From positions 1 through 64,000 of the forward strand of contig JAILFA010000081.1 in assembly GCA_024687125.1 (NCBI GenBank): DNA of 64,000 nucleotides, given 5' to 3'. Position 1 is the first letter of the stretch. Each line of letters begins with the position of its first letter. Positions 47,858 to 57,128 of this stretch are shown here, one piece after another. Position numbers and translations under genes: made by a program. Below the pieces are notes generated by a model. The model saw only the letters and a list, made by a program, of their open reading frames with translations, made no database searches and was not told where the DNA came from. This DNA is from Lachnospiraceae bacterium (lineage in GTDB: Bacteria; Bacillota; Clostridia; Lachnospirales; Lachnospiraceae).

Positions 47858-48889
47858 ATGAGCAAGAAGGAACTGGATTGGGGAAATCTCGGATTTAGCT
47901 ACATCAAGACGGACAAGCGTTATGTCTCGAATTTCAAGAACGGCGCCTGGGATGACGGAGCGATTACGGATGACTCCACCATTGTCATGAGCGAGGATGC
48001 GGGTGTTCTCCATTACGCCCAGGAGTGCTTCGAGGGACTGAAAGCCTATACGACAGCCGACGGACGGATCGTGACGTTCCGTGTAGATCAGAACGCAAAG
48101 CGCATGGTTGATTCCGCAAAGCGTCTGGAGATGCCTCCTTTCCCGGAAGAGCGGTTCATCGATGCCGTGAAGCAGGTAGTGCGTGCCAACAGCGAGTGGG
48201 TGCCTCCGCATGGGAGCGGCGCGACGCTGTATGTACGTCCTGTGATGTTTGCCACCGGCAATGTCATCGGTGTGAATCCCGCGGATGAGTATCAGTTCCG
48301 TATCTTTGTTACGCCTGTAGGTCCGTATTTCAAGGGCGGCGCAAAGCCGATCGTCATCAAGGTCAGTGATTTCGACCGCGCGGCACCGCACGGAACCGGC
48401 AATATCAAGGCCGGACTCAACTATGCGATGAGTCTGCACGCGATCGTTACGGCACATAAGGAGGGATTCGCCGAGAACCTTTATCTGGACGCGGCAACCC
48501 GCACTTATGTAGAGGAGACGGGCGGCGCCAATCTGCTCTTTGTTGACAAGGACGGAAATCTTGTGGTACCGAAGTCTCATTCCGATTCGATCCTTCCTTC
48601 CATTACCCGCCGTTCCATCGTGGAGATGGCCCGCGATCATCTCCACATGAACGTTGAGGAACGGTTCGTGAAGCTCGACGAGCTTGATAACTTCACGGAG
48701 ATGGGTCTGTGCGGCACCGCGGCGGTCATCTCGCCGGTCGGCAAGATCAACGACCATGGCCGTGAGATCTGCTTCGCGAGCGGCATGGAGAAGATGGGTC
48801 CGGTGATCCAGAAACTTTATGATACGCTGACGGGTATGCAGATGGGAGATATCCCTGCACCCGAAGGATGGATCCATGTGATCGACTGA
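47858..48889 (+). CDS. ilvE: Branched-chain amino acid aminotransferase
   Basis: This class IV pyridoxal-phosphate enzyme performs the last step of valine, leucine and isoleucine synthesis. The catalytic lysine is K184 (GNIKAGLNYAMS) and the EETGGANLLFV cofactor stretch follows. ATG 47858 is chosen because CAGGAGGG lies 8 bases upstream and the family start follows; an in-frame ATG at 47831 would add 9 residues. 343 residues. A strong promoter before and terminator after make it a single-gene unit. Confidence 0.94.
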   Translation: MSKKELDWGNLGFSYIKTDKRYVSNFKNGAWDDGAITDDSTIVMSEDAGVLHYAQECFEGLKAYTTADGRIVTFRVDQNAKRMVDSAKRLEMPPFPEERFIDAVKQVVRANSEWVPPHGSGATLYVRPVMFATGNVIGVNPADEYQFRIFVTPVGPYFKGGAKPIVIKVSDFDRAAPHGTGNIKAGLNYAMSLHAIVTAHKEGFAENLYLDAATRTYVEETGGANLLFVDKDGNLVVPKSHSDSILPSITRRSIVEMARDHLHMNVEERFVKLDELDNFTEMGLCGTAAVISPVGKINDHGREICFASGMEKMGPVIQKLYDTLTGMQMGDIPAPEGWIHVID

Positions 48890-48912
48890 TACGGATCGGG
48901 ATCAGATATCAG

Positions 48913-48947
48913 AATCCCCGCTGCCGTAAAGCGCAGCGGGGATTTTT
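48913..48947 (+). terminator. Terminator of ilvE
   Basis: AATCCCCGCTGC and GCAGCGGGGATT form a perfect 12-bp stem with an 8-base loop and a following T5 run. Confidence 0.92.
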
Positions 48948-48981
48948 GTATTCCTGTGTCGTTGAAAACGCGGCTCACTTC

Positions 48982-50784
48982 TTATCCGTCGACGCTGATG
49001 AGCCCTTCGGTTCCTGGTTTGACGGCCATGGAGTAGTTCGTGTGGTAGATCACATATCCAGGATGAGCTCCGGCCGGCTTTTTGACTTCCTTTCTGCGGA
49101 CGTAGTCCACCTCGACGAGCTGCTGTTCACTTCCCGCCGAATAGCAGGCGGCGAGGGAAGCGGCGATCTCGAAGATCCTGTCAGGCAGTTCCTCCTGCCT
49201 GCCCTGCGGAACCTTGAGGATGACATGGGAGCCCGGGATCTTTTTGGCGTGAAACCACCAATCGCCGCCGTTCGCGAACTGAAAGGTCAGTCGGTCGTTC
49301 TGCAGGTTGTTCCTTCCGACATAGAGATCATAGGTCTCTTCCCGGCCGCTGTCCGTAATAACGGCGCGGTAGTGGAGCGGCGGGCTCTTTTCTTCTTTCT
49401 TTCTGCCTTTTGTTTTTCCACCCGCGGATGCGGGTTTTTTCAGATAACCGGAGATCGCCAGTTCCTCGCGGATCTCGGAGAGATCGCTTTCCGTACGGGC
49501 AAGGGTGATGGCTTCCTCGACGCTCATCAGATGCTCGATGTCGAGACGGACGGCCTGTGTCTGCTCGGCGAGAGCTTCTGCTGTACGCTTGAGCTTCCGG
49601 TAGCGGTCAAAATACTTCCCGGCGTTTTCCTGGGCGGTGAGCTGCGGATCGAGCGGGATATCGATCTCCTGATCCGTGTGGTAATCCGTGACCGTCAGGT
49701 GCTTTGCTTTCGGCTCCGCCTGATAGCCGAAGGCCTGCAGGAGCTCGCCGTAGAGGCGGTACCGATCCATCTTTCCGGTGTCGGCCAGCTGCTTTTCCTG
49801 CAGATCCAGCTTTTTGCGGCTGCGCTCGAGGAGAGTCCCGACCAGGTGCCGGAGGTCCGCGGAGCGCTCATGCATTCGGTTCAGGAGCGCTTTTTCACGA
49901 TAGTAGCAGGCGATCAGAGGGCTCATATCAGGATAGCTGACGAGCCTGGCATCCTGGGTGTGCTCATAGAGGGTGAGCGGTACGGCTGCGTACTCTGTCG
50001 GGATATCCCGCAGATAGGCTATGCAGGGAGAAAAAGCCCCGTTTTTCAGGTCCTGTGCAAATGTCAGAAAAGTATCGCAGAGACGGTCAAACTCCGCGTC
50101 CGTCAGCGAGATCGCCGAGCGGTCGGCGTCAATACCGGCGCGGTAGCACAGTTCCTGGGAAAGGATCGTGGAGATGCCCTGTACGCAGGAGACGATCGCC
50201 TTGGCAAGGGGCATGCCCCTGCCGCGCAGAGAGGTCTGCAGATACTTTCTGTCCGCATCTGCCGGAGGGACCTTGCCCTGCTGGGCGGGGACAAAGTATG
50301 CCCGGCCTGGGAGGACCTCGCGGACAGAGCTCATCGCGGAGGATACCCGCCGGATGCTGTCAATGATCCGATCTTCTTCATCGGTCAGGATGATGTTCGA
50401 GTATTTGCCCATGAGTTCGATGAGCAGAATATGACGCTTCCTGTCACCCATTTCGTCGAGACCTTCGATCGTGAACCTCAGGATCCGTTCGAAATCCGGT
50501 TGTTTCACGGAGAGGATGCGGCCGCCGGTCAGGTGCTTGCGCAGGAGCATGCAGAATGCGGGTGCCTGAGGCGGTGCGGGTTTGTTCTCGGTGGTCAGAT
50601 AGACGAGCGGGAGAGAAGCGTTCGATGAAAGGACCAGGCGGACGGTGCCTTCCTGACCCTGCGGTTTGGCCGTGATATAGAGTTCGTCCCCTTCCGTCTG
50701 GGAGATCTTGTTGATCCTGGCACCGGCCAGGACGGCTTCCAGCTCCCTGGACAGGGCGTAAACAGTGAGTCCGTCAAATGCCAT
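48982..50784 (-). CDS. rqcH: RqcH/NFACT-family ribosome quality control protein
   Basis: RqcH binds stalled 50S subunits and directs C-terminal alanine tailing. The 600 residues show the NFACT-N start (MAFDGLTVYALSRELE), helix-hairpin-helix and coiled-coil middle and the NFACT-R domain with GDWWFHAKKIPGSHVIL (about 500-516). Older annotations call the family fibronectin-binding protein A. The Asp-Arg pair that contacts tRNA in NFACT-N reads E99-R100 here (PDFERILRF). The message appears to have a leader of only about 5 bases, with no Shine-Dalgarno sequence. Confidence 0.93.
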   Translation of the reverse strand: MAFDGLTVYALSRELEAVLAGARINKISQTEGDELYITAKPQGQEGTVRLVLSSNASLPLVYLTTENKPAPPQAPAFCMLLRKHLTGGRILSVKQPDFERILRFTIEGLDEMGDRKRHILLIELMGKYSNIILTDEEDRIIDSIRRVSSAMSSVREVLPGRAYFVPAQQGKVPPADADRKYLQTSLRGRGMPLAKAIVSCVQGISTILSQELCYRAGIDADRSAISLTDAEFDRLCDTFLTFAQDLKNGAFSPCIAYLRDIPTEYAAVPLTLYEHTQDARLVSYPDMSPLIACYYREKALLNRMHERSADLRHLVGTLLERSRKKLDLQEKQLADTGKMDRYRLYGELLQAFGYQAEPKAKHLTVTDYHTDQEIDIPLDPQLTAQENAGKYFDRYRKLKRTAEALAEQTQAVRLDIEHLMSVEEAITLARTESDLSEIREELAISGYLKKPASAGGKTKGRKKEEKSPPLHYRAVITDSGREETYDLYVGRNNLQNDRLTFQFANGGDWWFHAKKIPGSHVILKVPQGRQEELPDRIFEIAASLAACYSAGSEQQLVEVDYVRRKEVKKPAGAHPGYVIYHTNYSMAVKPGTEGLISVDG

Positions 50785-50796
50785 AGCAAAGGATAT

Positions 50797-50824
50797 AGTA
50801 TATCTGTTCTTGTATAAATGTCAA
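50797..50824 (-). promoter_or_regulatory. Promoter of rqcH
   Basis: On the minus strand a consensus TTGACA (50819-50824) and TATACT (50797-50802) are 16 bases apart. The start point would be about 5 bases before the rqcH ATG. It overlaps the divergent uxaB promoter. Confidence 0.75.
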
Positions 50825-50838
50825 TCTTGTGCTACGAT
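50810..50838 (+). promoter_or_regulatory. Promoter of the tagaturonate reductase gene
   Basis: TTGTAT (50810-50815) and TACGAT (50833-50838) are separated by 17 bases. The -35 lies within the rqcH promoter spacer, so the two polymerases cannot bind together. Confidence 0.6.
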
Positions 50839-50903
50839 GATATAGCGTTTTTGCGGCGGTTTACCTGCGGCCGCGGGGGTCTGAAACAGGAGGGGACAGG
50901 CAT

Positions 50904-52400
50904 ATGGAAACACTGAATTATGCGGTTCTGGAGAAATCCGGTTACAAGGGGTTCATCCAGAAGGAAGCACCGATCCGTGTACTGCAGTTCGGCGAGGGCA
51001 ATTTCATGCGTGCCTTTGTCGATTATTTTTTTGACGTCAGCAATGAAAAGGCGGGATGGAACGGCAAGGTCGCTCTGATCCAGCCGATCGCTCAGGGACT
51101 GACGAAGCTGATCAATGATCAGGAGGGCCTGTATACCCTGTACCTGCGTGGCAGCGAGAATGGAAACAAAGTCGACGAAAAGCGGGTGATCTCTTCCTGC
51201 GCCTGCTGTCTCAATCCTTATGACGCATCTGATTATGACAGGATCATGGAGATCGCCGAGAGCGATGATCTTGACATTGTCGCGAGCAATACCACGGAAG
51301 CGGGCATCGCCTATGATCCGGCCTGTCAGTTTGCGGACCGGCCGGCAGCAAGCTTTCCCGGCAAGCTCACACAGGTTCTCTACAGACGTTTTCAGGCTGG
51401 AAAGAAGGGAATCGTTGTTCTTTCCTGCGAACTCATCGACAACAACGGCAAGGAGCTTCTAAAGTGCGTCAATCAGTACATCGAGCAGTGGGGACTGTCC
51501 GCCGATTTCCGCAGGTGGATTAACGAGGAAAACATCTTCTGTTCTACACTGGTCGACCGCATCGTGCCCGGCCGTATCCGCGACAAGGCCGAGGTCGAGG
51601 CTCTTGAAGCGGTAAACGGTTATCACGACGAACTGATCGATGTAGGCGAGATCTTCGGCGTGTGGATCATCGAGGGTCCAGCTGGACTGGAGGACAGGCT
51701 GCCGTTCAAAAAGGCCGGCGTCAATGTCCATGTGGTACCGGATGTCATGCCGTACAAGCACCGCAAGGTCAGGATCCTCAACGGCGCGCATACCGGCTTT
51801 GTCCTCGGGGCGTATCTGAGCGGCCAGGACATTGTCCGCGACTGCATGCACAATGAGGCGATCTCCGGGTTTATGAACAGGATGCTCTATGATGAGGTGA
51901 TCCCGACGCTCGACCTGGACCGGGACGATCTGATGGATTTTGCCGCGGCAGTCAAGGACCGTTTCAACAATCCCTTTGTCAATCATGAGCTAATGAGCAT
52001 CTCCCTGAACTCGACGAGCAAGTGGAAGGCCAGGAACATGCCGTCCTTCCTCGAGTATATCCGAAAGACCGGGAAGCTTCCCGTCTGCCTGACGATGTCG
52101 CTGGCAGCCTATATCGCCTTTTACTCAAACGATATCCAGGAGCTGACGGACGCGGGCCTTGTCTGCAGACGCCCTGCGGGCAATACCTACACGGTAAATG
52201 ACGACCGCTGGGTGCTGGAGTTCTATTACGAACACCGTGCGGATTCCGAGGAGAAGCTTGTCAAAGCGGTCCTTGGCAATACGAAGATGTGGGATCAGGA
52301 TCTGGGTGCGATCGAGGGTCTTACGGAGCAGGTGATCGGTGATCTTAAGATGATCAGGACTGAGGGCGCCGAAAAGGCGTATGCCGGCGCTATCGCATAA
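50904..52400 (+). CDS. uxaB: Tagaturonate reductase
   Basis: This NAD-dependent enzyme of the mannitol dehydrogenase family interconverts tagaturonate and altronate in galacturonate breakdown. The 498-residue length, the N-terminal VLQFGEGNFMRAFVD nucleotide site, the CELIDNNG stretch and the catalytic-region KVRILNGAHT all fit UxaB better than the mannitol or fructuronate enzymes. A CAGGAGGGG site precedes the start. No uxaA, uxaC or transporter is adjacent, so it may be a stand-alone part of the regulon. Confidence 0.88.
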   Translation: METLNYAVLEKSGYKGFIQKEAPIRVLQFGEGNFMRAFVDYFFDVSNEKAGWNGKVALIQPIAQGLTKLINDQEGLYTLYLRGSENGNKVDEKRVISSCACCLNPYDASDYDRIMEIAESDDLDIVASNTTEAGIAYDPACQFADRPAASFPGKLTQVLYRRFQAGKKGIVVLSCELIDNNGKELLKCVNQYIEQWGLSADFRRWINEENIFCSTLVDRIVPGRIRDKAEVEALEAVNGYHDELIDVGEIFGVWIIEGPAGLEDRLPFKKAGVNVHVVPDVMPYKHRKVRILNGAHTGFVLGAYLSGQDIVRDCMHNEAISGFMNRMLYDEVIPTLDLDRDDLMDFAAAVKDRFNNPFVNHELMSISLNSTSKWKARNMPSFLEYIRKTGKLPVCLTMSLAAYIAFYSNDIQELTDAGLVCRRPAGNTYTVNDDRWVLEFYYEHRADSEEKLVKAVLGNTKMWDQDLGAIEGLTEQVIGDLKMIRTEGAEKAYAGAIA

Positions 52401-52409
52401 CCAAACGGC

Positions 52410-52438
52410 TTGCGCAGAGACTTGATCAGTGGTATAAT
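52410..52438 (+). promoter_or_regulatory. Promoter of the yicC-gmk-rpoZ operon
   Basis: TTGCGC (52410-52415) and a perfect TATAAT (52433-52438) are 17 bases apart. Six bases later an ATG (52445) begins a six-codon frame whose TGA overlaps the fifth codon (ATG) of yicC. Confidence 0.7.
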
Positions 52439-52449
52439 GCGAGGATGCT

Positions 52450-53337
52450 ATGGTTTACAGCATGACAGGCTTCGGCAGAGGCGAAGCGACAACAGAAGGA
52501 TATCGAATAACCGCAGAGATCCGTTCAGTCAACAACCGCTATCTTGATCTGAATCTCAAACTGCCAAGACGGCTGCTGTGCGCCGAAACAGAGGTCAGAT
52601 CCCTCCTCAAGCGCTATATGAAGCGCGGCAAGGTGGATCTGTTCGTTTCGTACGTCAGCGACGAGGGAATCGGAGCGCAGGTCAGATACAACCATGAGAT
52701 CGCCAGGGAATATCTGGAGAGCCTCAAGAGGATGGCTATGGATTTCGGTCTCGAGGACGACGTTCATCTGACCAGCCTCGCGAGATTCCCGGATGTCTTT
52801 ACGACCGAGGAGGAGGAACTCGACGAAAACGAGATGACTGCCGGTATCCTGCAGGCCGTGGAAGCTGCCTGCAGGCAGTTTGTCGAAGTCAGGAAAAAAG
52901 AGGGCGGATTCCTCAGGGATGACCTGATCGAGAAGCTTACGGTGATGGCGTCGGATGTGGATGCCATCCGGGAGCGCTCCCCGCAGATTATCGAAGAGTA
53001 TAAGCAGTCACTCAGAGCCAAGGTGGCTGATCTTCTTGAGGACAACAAGATCGATGAGGGACGGCTTTCCGCTGAGATCACACTCTACGCCGACAAGATC
53101 TGCGTTGATGAGGAACTGGTACGTCTGACCAGTCATATCGGGCAGATGAAGGATGCCCTCGAAAAGGGAGACGAGCGGGACGGCATCGGCCGCAAGCTTG
53201 ATTTCATCGCACAGGAGATGAACCGCGAGGCCAACACGATCCTCTCCAAATCGACGGATCTTGAGATATCCGACAGAGGGATCGGCCTCAAGACCACGAT
53301 CGAAAAGGTGAGGGAACAGATACAGAACGTAGAATAG
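52450..53337 (+). CDS. yicC: YicC-family endoribonuclease
   Basis: YicC/YloC proteins are endoribonucleases. The 295 residues start MVYSMTGFGRGEA, the standard family opening, and include the C-terminal DUF1732 pattern (GRKLDFIAQEMNREANTILSKS). No ribosome binding site precedes ATG 52450; the promoter puts the 5' end about 5 bases upstream. ATG 52462 (codon 5) overlaps the stop of a mini-ORF and is an alternative start. It leads the conserved yicC-gmk-rpoZ group. Confidence 0.92.
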   Translation: MVYSMTGFGRGEATTEGYRITAEIRSVNNRYLDLNLKLPRRLLCAETEVRSLLKRYMKRGKVDLFVSYVSDEGIGAQVRYNHEIAREYLESLKRMAMDFGLEDDVHLTSLARFPDVFTTEEEELDENEMTAGILQAVEAACRQFVEVRKKEGGFLRDDLIEKLTVMASDVDAIRERSPQIIEEYKQSLRAKVADLLEDNKIDEGRLSAEITLYADKICVDEELVRLTSHIGQMKDALEKGDERDGIGRKLDFIAQEMNREANTILSKSTDLEISDRGIGLKTTIEKVREQIQNVE

Positions 53338-53344
53338 GAGCTAT

Positions 53345-53962
53345 ATGAACCGAGGCATCGTTGTTGTCGTGAGCGGCTTTTCCGGAGCGGGAAAAGGCAC
53401 CCTCATGAAGAAAATGATCACAGAGTATGACGAGTACGCGCTCTCTGTGTCAATGACCACCAGACAGCCCAGAGAGGGCGAGGTGGACGGACGGGAATAT
53501 TTCTTCACGACCCACGAGAACTTCGAGAGACTGATCGGCGAGAACATGTTTATCGAGCACGCCAGGTACTGCGATAATTACTACGGGACGCCCCGTATGT
53601 TTGTCGATGAAAAGCTCGCTGAAGGCAGGAACGTGCTGCTGGAGATCGAAGTACAGGGTGCTCTGCAGGTGCGCGACATGTATCCGGACGCGGCGTTATT
53701 GTTTGTCACACCGCCCAGTGTGGAGGAACTTGAAAACAGGCTCAGAAGCCGCGGCACCGAGACTGAGGAAAAGATTCAGCAGCGGCTTGCGAGAGCCAAA
53801 GAGGAAGCGAAGTTCATCGACCGTTATGATTATCTGCTGATCAATGACGATCTGGACCGCTGCAAAGAGGAGATGCACCGGATCATCCGTGCGGCACACG
53901 CATCCCCGAAATACAATGCGGAGCTTGTCAGATCGCTCACAACAGATCTTGAAAGATACTAA
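53345..53962 (+). CDS. gmk: Guanylate kinase
   Basis: The enzyme phosphorylates GMP to GDP. The 205-residue protein has the P-loop GFSGAGKGT (11-19), the GMP-binding SVSMTTRQPREGEVDG stretch and the YYGTP turn. It lies 7 bases after yicC and 32 before rpoZ, the usual Firmicute order. Confidence 0.95.
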   Translation: MNRGIVVVVSGFSGAGKGTLMKKMITEYDEYALSVSMTTRQPREGEVDGREYFFTTHENFERLIGENMFIEHARYCDNYYGTPRMFVDEKLAEGRNVLLEIEVQGALQVRDMYPDAALLFVTPPSVEELENRLRSRGTETEEKIQQRLARAKEEAKFIDRYDYLLINDDLDRCKEEMHRIIRAAHASPKYNAELVRSLTTDLERY

Positions 53963-53994
53963 ACGAGGAAGAAGAAAGAGGAGGACACGAAACT

Positions 53995-54405
53995 ATGATA
54001 CATCCGTCTTATGTTGATCTGATGAAGGTGGTCAATGAAGGGGTTGAAGAGGGCGAAGAGCCTGTCATCTCCAGCCGCTACTCGATCGTCATGGCGACGG
54101 CGCGCAGAGCCCGTCAGCTTGTGGCCGGCGATGATCCGCTGACCGAGGATGCAGAGAACCGCAAGGCACTTTCCGTGGCTGTTGAGGAACTCAATGAAGG
54201 CAAGATCCGGATCCTGACGGACGAGGAGAAAGCCGAGATGGACGCACGCCGCGAAGAGGAAGCACGCAACGCCAAGAACCACGGCGGCAGGACGCAGGAA
54301 GAAGCCGGCGCGGAAGACGGCACATCAGATGCCGGCGAGACCGCGGAGGCAGAGGGATCCGCAGAAGCTCCCGCTGATGCCCAAGAGGATGAAGAGGACG
54401 CCTGA
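53995..54405 (+). CDS. rpoZ: RNA polymerase omega subunit with acidic tail
   Basis: Omega assists assembly of the polymerase beta-prime subunit. The core (MIHPSYVDLM, then SRYSIVMATARRARQL, and the ALSVAVEELNEGKI segment) occupies residues 1-75. The usual length is 70-90; here another ~55 residues rich in Glu, Ala and Gly extend the C-terminus (EEAGAEDGTSDAGETAEA), probably disordered. AGAGGAGG precedes the start. Confidence 0.92.
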   Translation: MIHPSYVDLMKVVNEGVEEGEEPVISSRYSIVMATARRARQLVAGDDPLTEDAENRKALSVAVEELNEGKIRILTDEEKAEMDARREEEARNAKNHGGRTQEEAGAEDGTSDAGETAEAEGSAEAPADAQEDEEDA

Positions 54406-54411
54406 GATCCG

Positions 54412-55788
54412 ATGAAGATCCTCCTTGTTTTACTCGGCTGTGACAAAAACAGAGTCGATGCCGAGGTGATGCTGGGAAAACTCAGGGATCACGGGCACAC
54501 ATTTACCGATGATAAGGAGCAGGCGGAGGCGGTCATCGTCAACACCTGCTGCTTTATTGATGCGGCAAAAGAGGAGAGCATCAATGAGATCCTCTCCTAT
54601 GCCGAAGAGAAAAAGAACGGCAGGATCCGCGCTCTCGTTGTTACAGGGTGTCTGGCGCAGCGCTACCGGGATGAGATCATCAGGGAGATCCCGCAGGTCG
54701 ATGCTGTTGTCGGTGTGACCGCCGCGGACCAGATCGCCGAGGTGCTCGAGAAAGCCGCGCAGGCTGACAAGGCAGACGGCATGATCCTCATGGGACCGGT
54801 GGATCTGCCATGCGGCGGCGGAGACAGGGTCATCACGACCGGAGGCTCCTATGAGTATCTCAAGATCGCTGAGGGATGCGACAAACACTGCACCTACTGT
54901 GTGATCCCGCAGATCCGCGGACGGTACAGAAGCCGCCCGATGGAGGAACTGGTTGCTGAGGCCGAAAAGCTGGCCGATGCCGGCGTGAGCGAACTGATCC
55001 TCGTGGCTCAGGAAACAACGCTCTACGGCGTGGATCTCTACGGGGAAAAGCGGCTGCCCATGCTTCTTGAAAAGCTCTGTGCTATCGAAGGGCTTCACTG
55101 GATCCGGCTTTTGTACTGCTATCCGGAAGAGATCGACGAGGCGCTGATCGACGCGATCGCGGGTCAGGATAAGATCTGCAGATATCTGGATATACCGATC
55201 CAAAGCGGCTCGAACAGCGTTCTGAAGCGTATGGGGAGAAGGATCGACCGGGAGGGGATCATCCGCCTGATACAGCACCTTCGCGAGAGGATTCCCGGGA
55301 TCGCGGTCAGGACTTCCCTGATCAGCGGATTTCCAGGGGAGACGGCGGCAGATCACCGGGAGACCATGGAGCTTGTAAAGCAGCTTCGGTTCGAGAGACT
55401 CGGGGTCTTTACCTATTCCCAGGAGGAGGGCACACCGGCCGCGAAGCTGCCGGACCAGGTGCCGGAGCCTCTGAAAAAGAGACGTCAGGGCCAGCTGATG
55501 CGCCTGCAGCAGACGATCACCGCAGAGCGCAGCGAAGTTCTGCAGGGGAGTGTTGTAGAGGCGGTCATCGAGGGCAGGATCACCGGAGATGACATGATCG
55601 AAGAAGACACAGCTGTCTATGCCGCAAGATGCGCGTTTGACATCCCGGAAGTAGACGGCTATCTGTTCATAGAGGGCGTCGATCCCTCTGTTGAACTCTA
55701 TACAGGAAGCTTTGTCAGGGTGCGCATCACCGGCGCATCCGGATATGATCTGACAGGAGTACTTTATGAAGATGAATCTGGCCAATAA
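54412..55788 (+). CDS. rimO: Ribosomal protein S12 methylthiotransferase
   Basis: This radical-SAM enzyme adds a methylthio group to an Asp of ribosomal protein S12. The 458 residues include the UPF0004 domain with C10, C46 and C80, the radical-SAM cluster C156-x3-C160-x2-C163 (EGCDKHCTYCVIP) and a C-terminal TRAM domain. The N-terminal LGCDKNRVDAEVMLG motif distinguishes RimO from MiaB. It follows rpoZ by 6 bases and overlaps pgsA by 23. Confidence 0.95.
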   Translation: MKILLVLLGCDKNRVDAEVMLGKLRDHGHTFTDDKEQAEAVIVNTCCFIDAAKEESINEILSYAEEKKNGRIRALVVTGCLAQRYRDEIIREIPQVDAVVGVTAADQIAEVLEKAAQADKADGMILMGPVDLPCGGGDRVITTGGSYEYLKIAEGCDKHCTYCVIPQIRGRYRSRPMEELVAEAEKLADAGVSELILVAQETTLYGVDLYGEKRLPMLLEKLCAIEGLHWIRLLYCYPEEIDEALIDAIAGQDKICRYLDIPIQSGSNSVLKRMGRRIDREGIIRLIQHLRERIPGIAVRTSLISGFPGETAADHRETMELVKQLRFERLGVFTYSQEEGTPAAKLPDQVPEPLKKRRQGQLMRLQQTITAERSEVLQGSVVEAVIEGRITGDDMIEEDTAVYAARCAFDIPEVDGYLFIEGVDPSVELYTGSFVRVRITGASGYDLTGVLYEDESGQ

Positions 55789-56323
55789 AATCACGATGAT
55801 GCGGGTTCTGCTCATCCCGCTCTTTGTCCTGTTCCTGCTGGTTGATATCACAGGGGAAGCGGACAAGTGGATCGCGCTTTCTTTATTTGTCATTGCTTCC
55901 CTGACAGATCTTGTGGACGGCCGGATCGCCAGGAAATATCATATGGTCACCGATTTCGGCAAATTCATGGATCCGCTCGCCGACAAGCTCCTCGTCGGTT
56001 CCGCGATGATCTGCCTGACAACGCCCGAGCTGCTTTCGGACAGCGCTATCCCTGCCTGGATCGTGGTCATCATCATCGCGCGAGAGTTCATCATCAGCGG
56101 TTTCCGCCTGATCGCTGCGGAAAAGGGCGTCGTGATCGCCGCCAGCTGGTGGGGCAAATGGAAGACAACCTTTCAGATGACCATGGTGATCATGAAGATC
56201 GCTGATATCCCGCAGCTCGTGATCCTTACCAATATCGTCATGTATGTGGCCATGGCGCTCACCGTGATCTCGCTGATCGACTACATGGTCAAGAACAGAT
56301 CTGTCATGGGCGGGGATATCTGA
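55766..56323 (+). CDS. pgsA: CDP-diacylglycerol-glycerol-3-phosphate phosphatidyltransferase
   Basis: PgsA makes phosphatidylglycerol phosphate, the committed step to phosphatidylglycerol. The CDP-alcohol transferase signature is complete (D51-G52-x2-A55-R56-x8-G65-x3-D69-x3-D73), and about five membrane helices fit the family. AGGAG is well placed for ATG 55766; an ATG at 55772 would give the more typical MNLANKIT opening. The gene overlaps rimO. Confidence 0.94.
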   Translation: MKMNLANKITMMRVLLIPLFVLFLLVDITGEADKWIALSLFVIASLTDLVDGRIARKYHMVTDFGKFMDPLADKLLVGSAMICLTTPELLSDSAIPAWIVVIIIAREFIISGFRLIAAEKGVVIAASWWGKWKTTFQMTMVIMKIADIPQLVILTNIVMYVAMALTVISLIDYMVKNRSVMGGDI

Positions 56324-56324
56324 C

Positions 56325-57128
56325 ATGAAAACGAAAGGGACCGCGGCAGTCCTGATGATCGCCCTGTCGGCATTCCTTGCGGGATGCCAGGGCGTCAGCG
56401 TGCTTCTTCCGTATTCGGAAAAGAACACCGTGCCGGCAGTCTCGGAGGAGACACCGGAGGAGTCAGCGCAGGCAGTCGCACCGGAACCCATTATCGAACC
56501 TGTTGCGCCGGAGGTGCCCGAGATCGTTGAGGAGATCCCGGAGGAAGAGCCGGAGCCGGTGTTCCGCGAGGTGGATCTGCCCGGCAATTTCGATCCCGGC
56601 ACGGTGACGGGACAGACCTATGAGAATAAGACCCTGGGATTCGGCCTGACGCTCGGCGATGACTGGACGTACCTGAGTCCGGAGGAGCTGTGCAAGCTCA
56701 ACGAGATGAAAGAAGAAGCGACCCATGATACCGTTACCGCCTATCTTGAGGAGCCGCAGGAATATACCGATATGGACGCCACCTCCGGCGGGATCGGCGA
56801 TGAGATCACCGTCAGCGCGATCAAATATCTGTATCTGGGTACCGAGGATATGAGCGAGGTGGCTTCGGCGTGCTGCGTGACGATCGAAGAGCAGCTTTCC
56901 AAGGAAAAGATCGAAAACATGACCAGCGAAACGCGTCAGGTGGAGTTCCTCGGGCAGATGCTGTATGCGAGCGTTGTTACCGGCGTCCTTGAGGGAAATC
57001 AGTACAATGTCATCTGGCTGCATGACCATAAGAACGGGTATTACTATTCTGTCCGAGTGATGTATTACGGGGAAAAGGGACCGGATGCGATCCTCGGAAG
57101 CTTCTACGCTCTGGAAGAGGCACTCTGA
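56325..57128 (+). CDS. Putative lipoprotein
   Basis: This 267-residue lipoprotein has lipobox LAGC (about residue 21), a Glu/Pro-rich linker (EEIPEEEPEPV) over about residues 40-85 and a C-terminal domain starting at GFGLTLGDDW that resembles PsbP/DUF-type small beta domains seen in other surface proteins of Clostridia. No function is assigned. It is translationally linked to pgsA upstream (1-base gap) and to the oxidoreductase downstream (1-base overlap). Confidence 0.75.
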   Translation: MKTKGTAAVLMIALSAFLAGCQGVSVLLPYSEKNTVPAVSEETPEESAQAVAPEPIIEPVAPEVPEIVEEIPEEEPEPVFREVDLPGNFDPGTVTGQTYENKTLGFGLTLGDDWTYLSPEELCKLNEMKEEATHDTVTAYLEEPQEYTDMDATSGGIGDEITVSAIKYLYLGTEDMSEVASACCVTIEEQLSKEKIENMTSETRQVEFLGQMLYASVVTGVLEGNQYNVIWLHDHKNGYYYSVRVMYYGEKGPDAILGSFYALEEAL

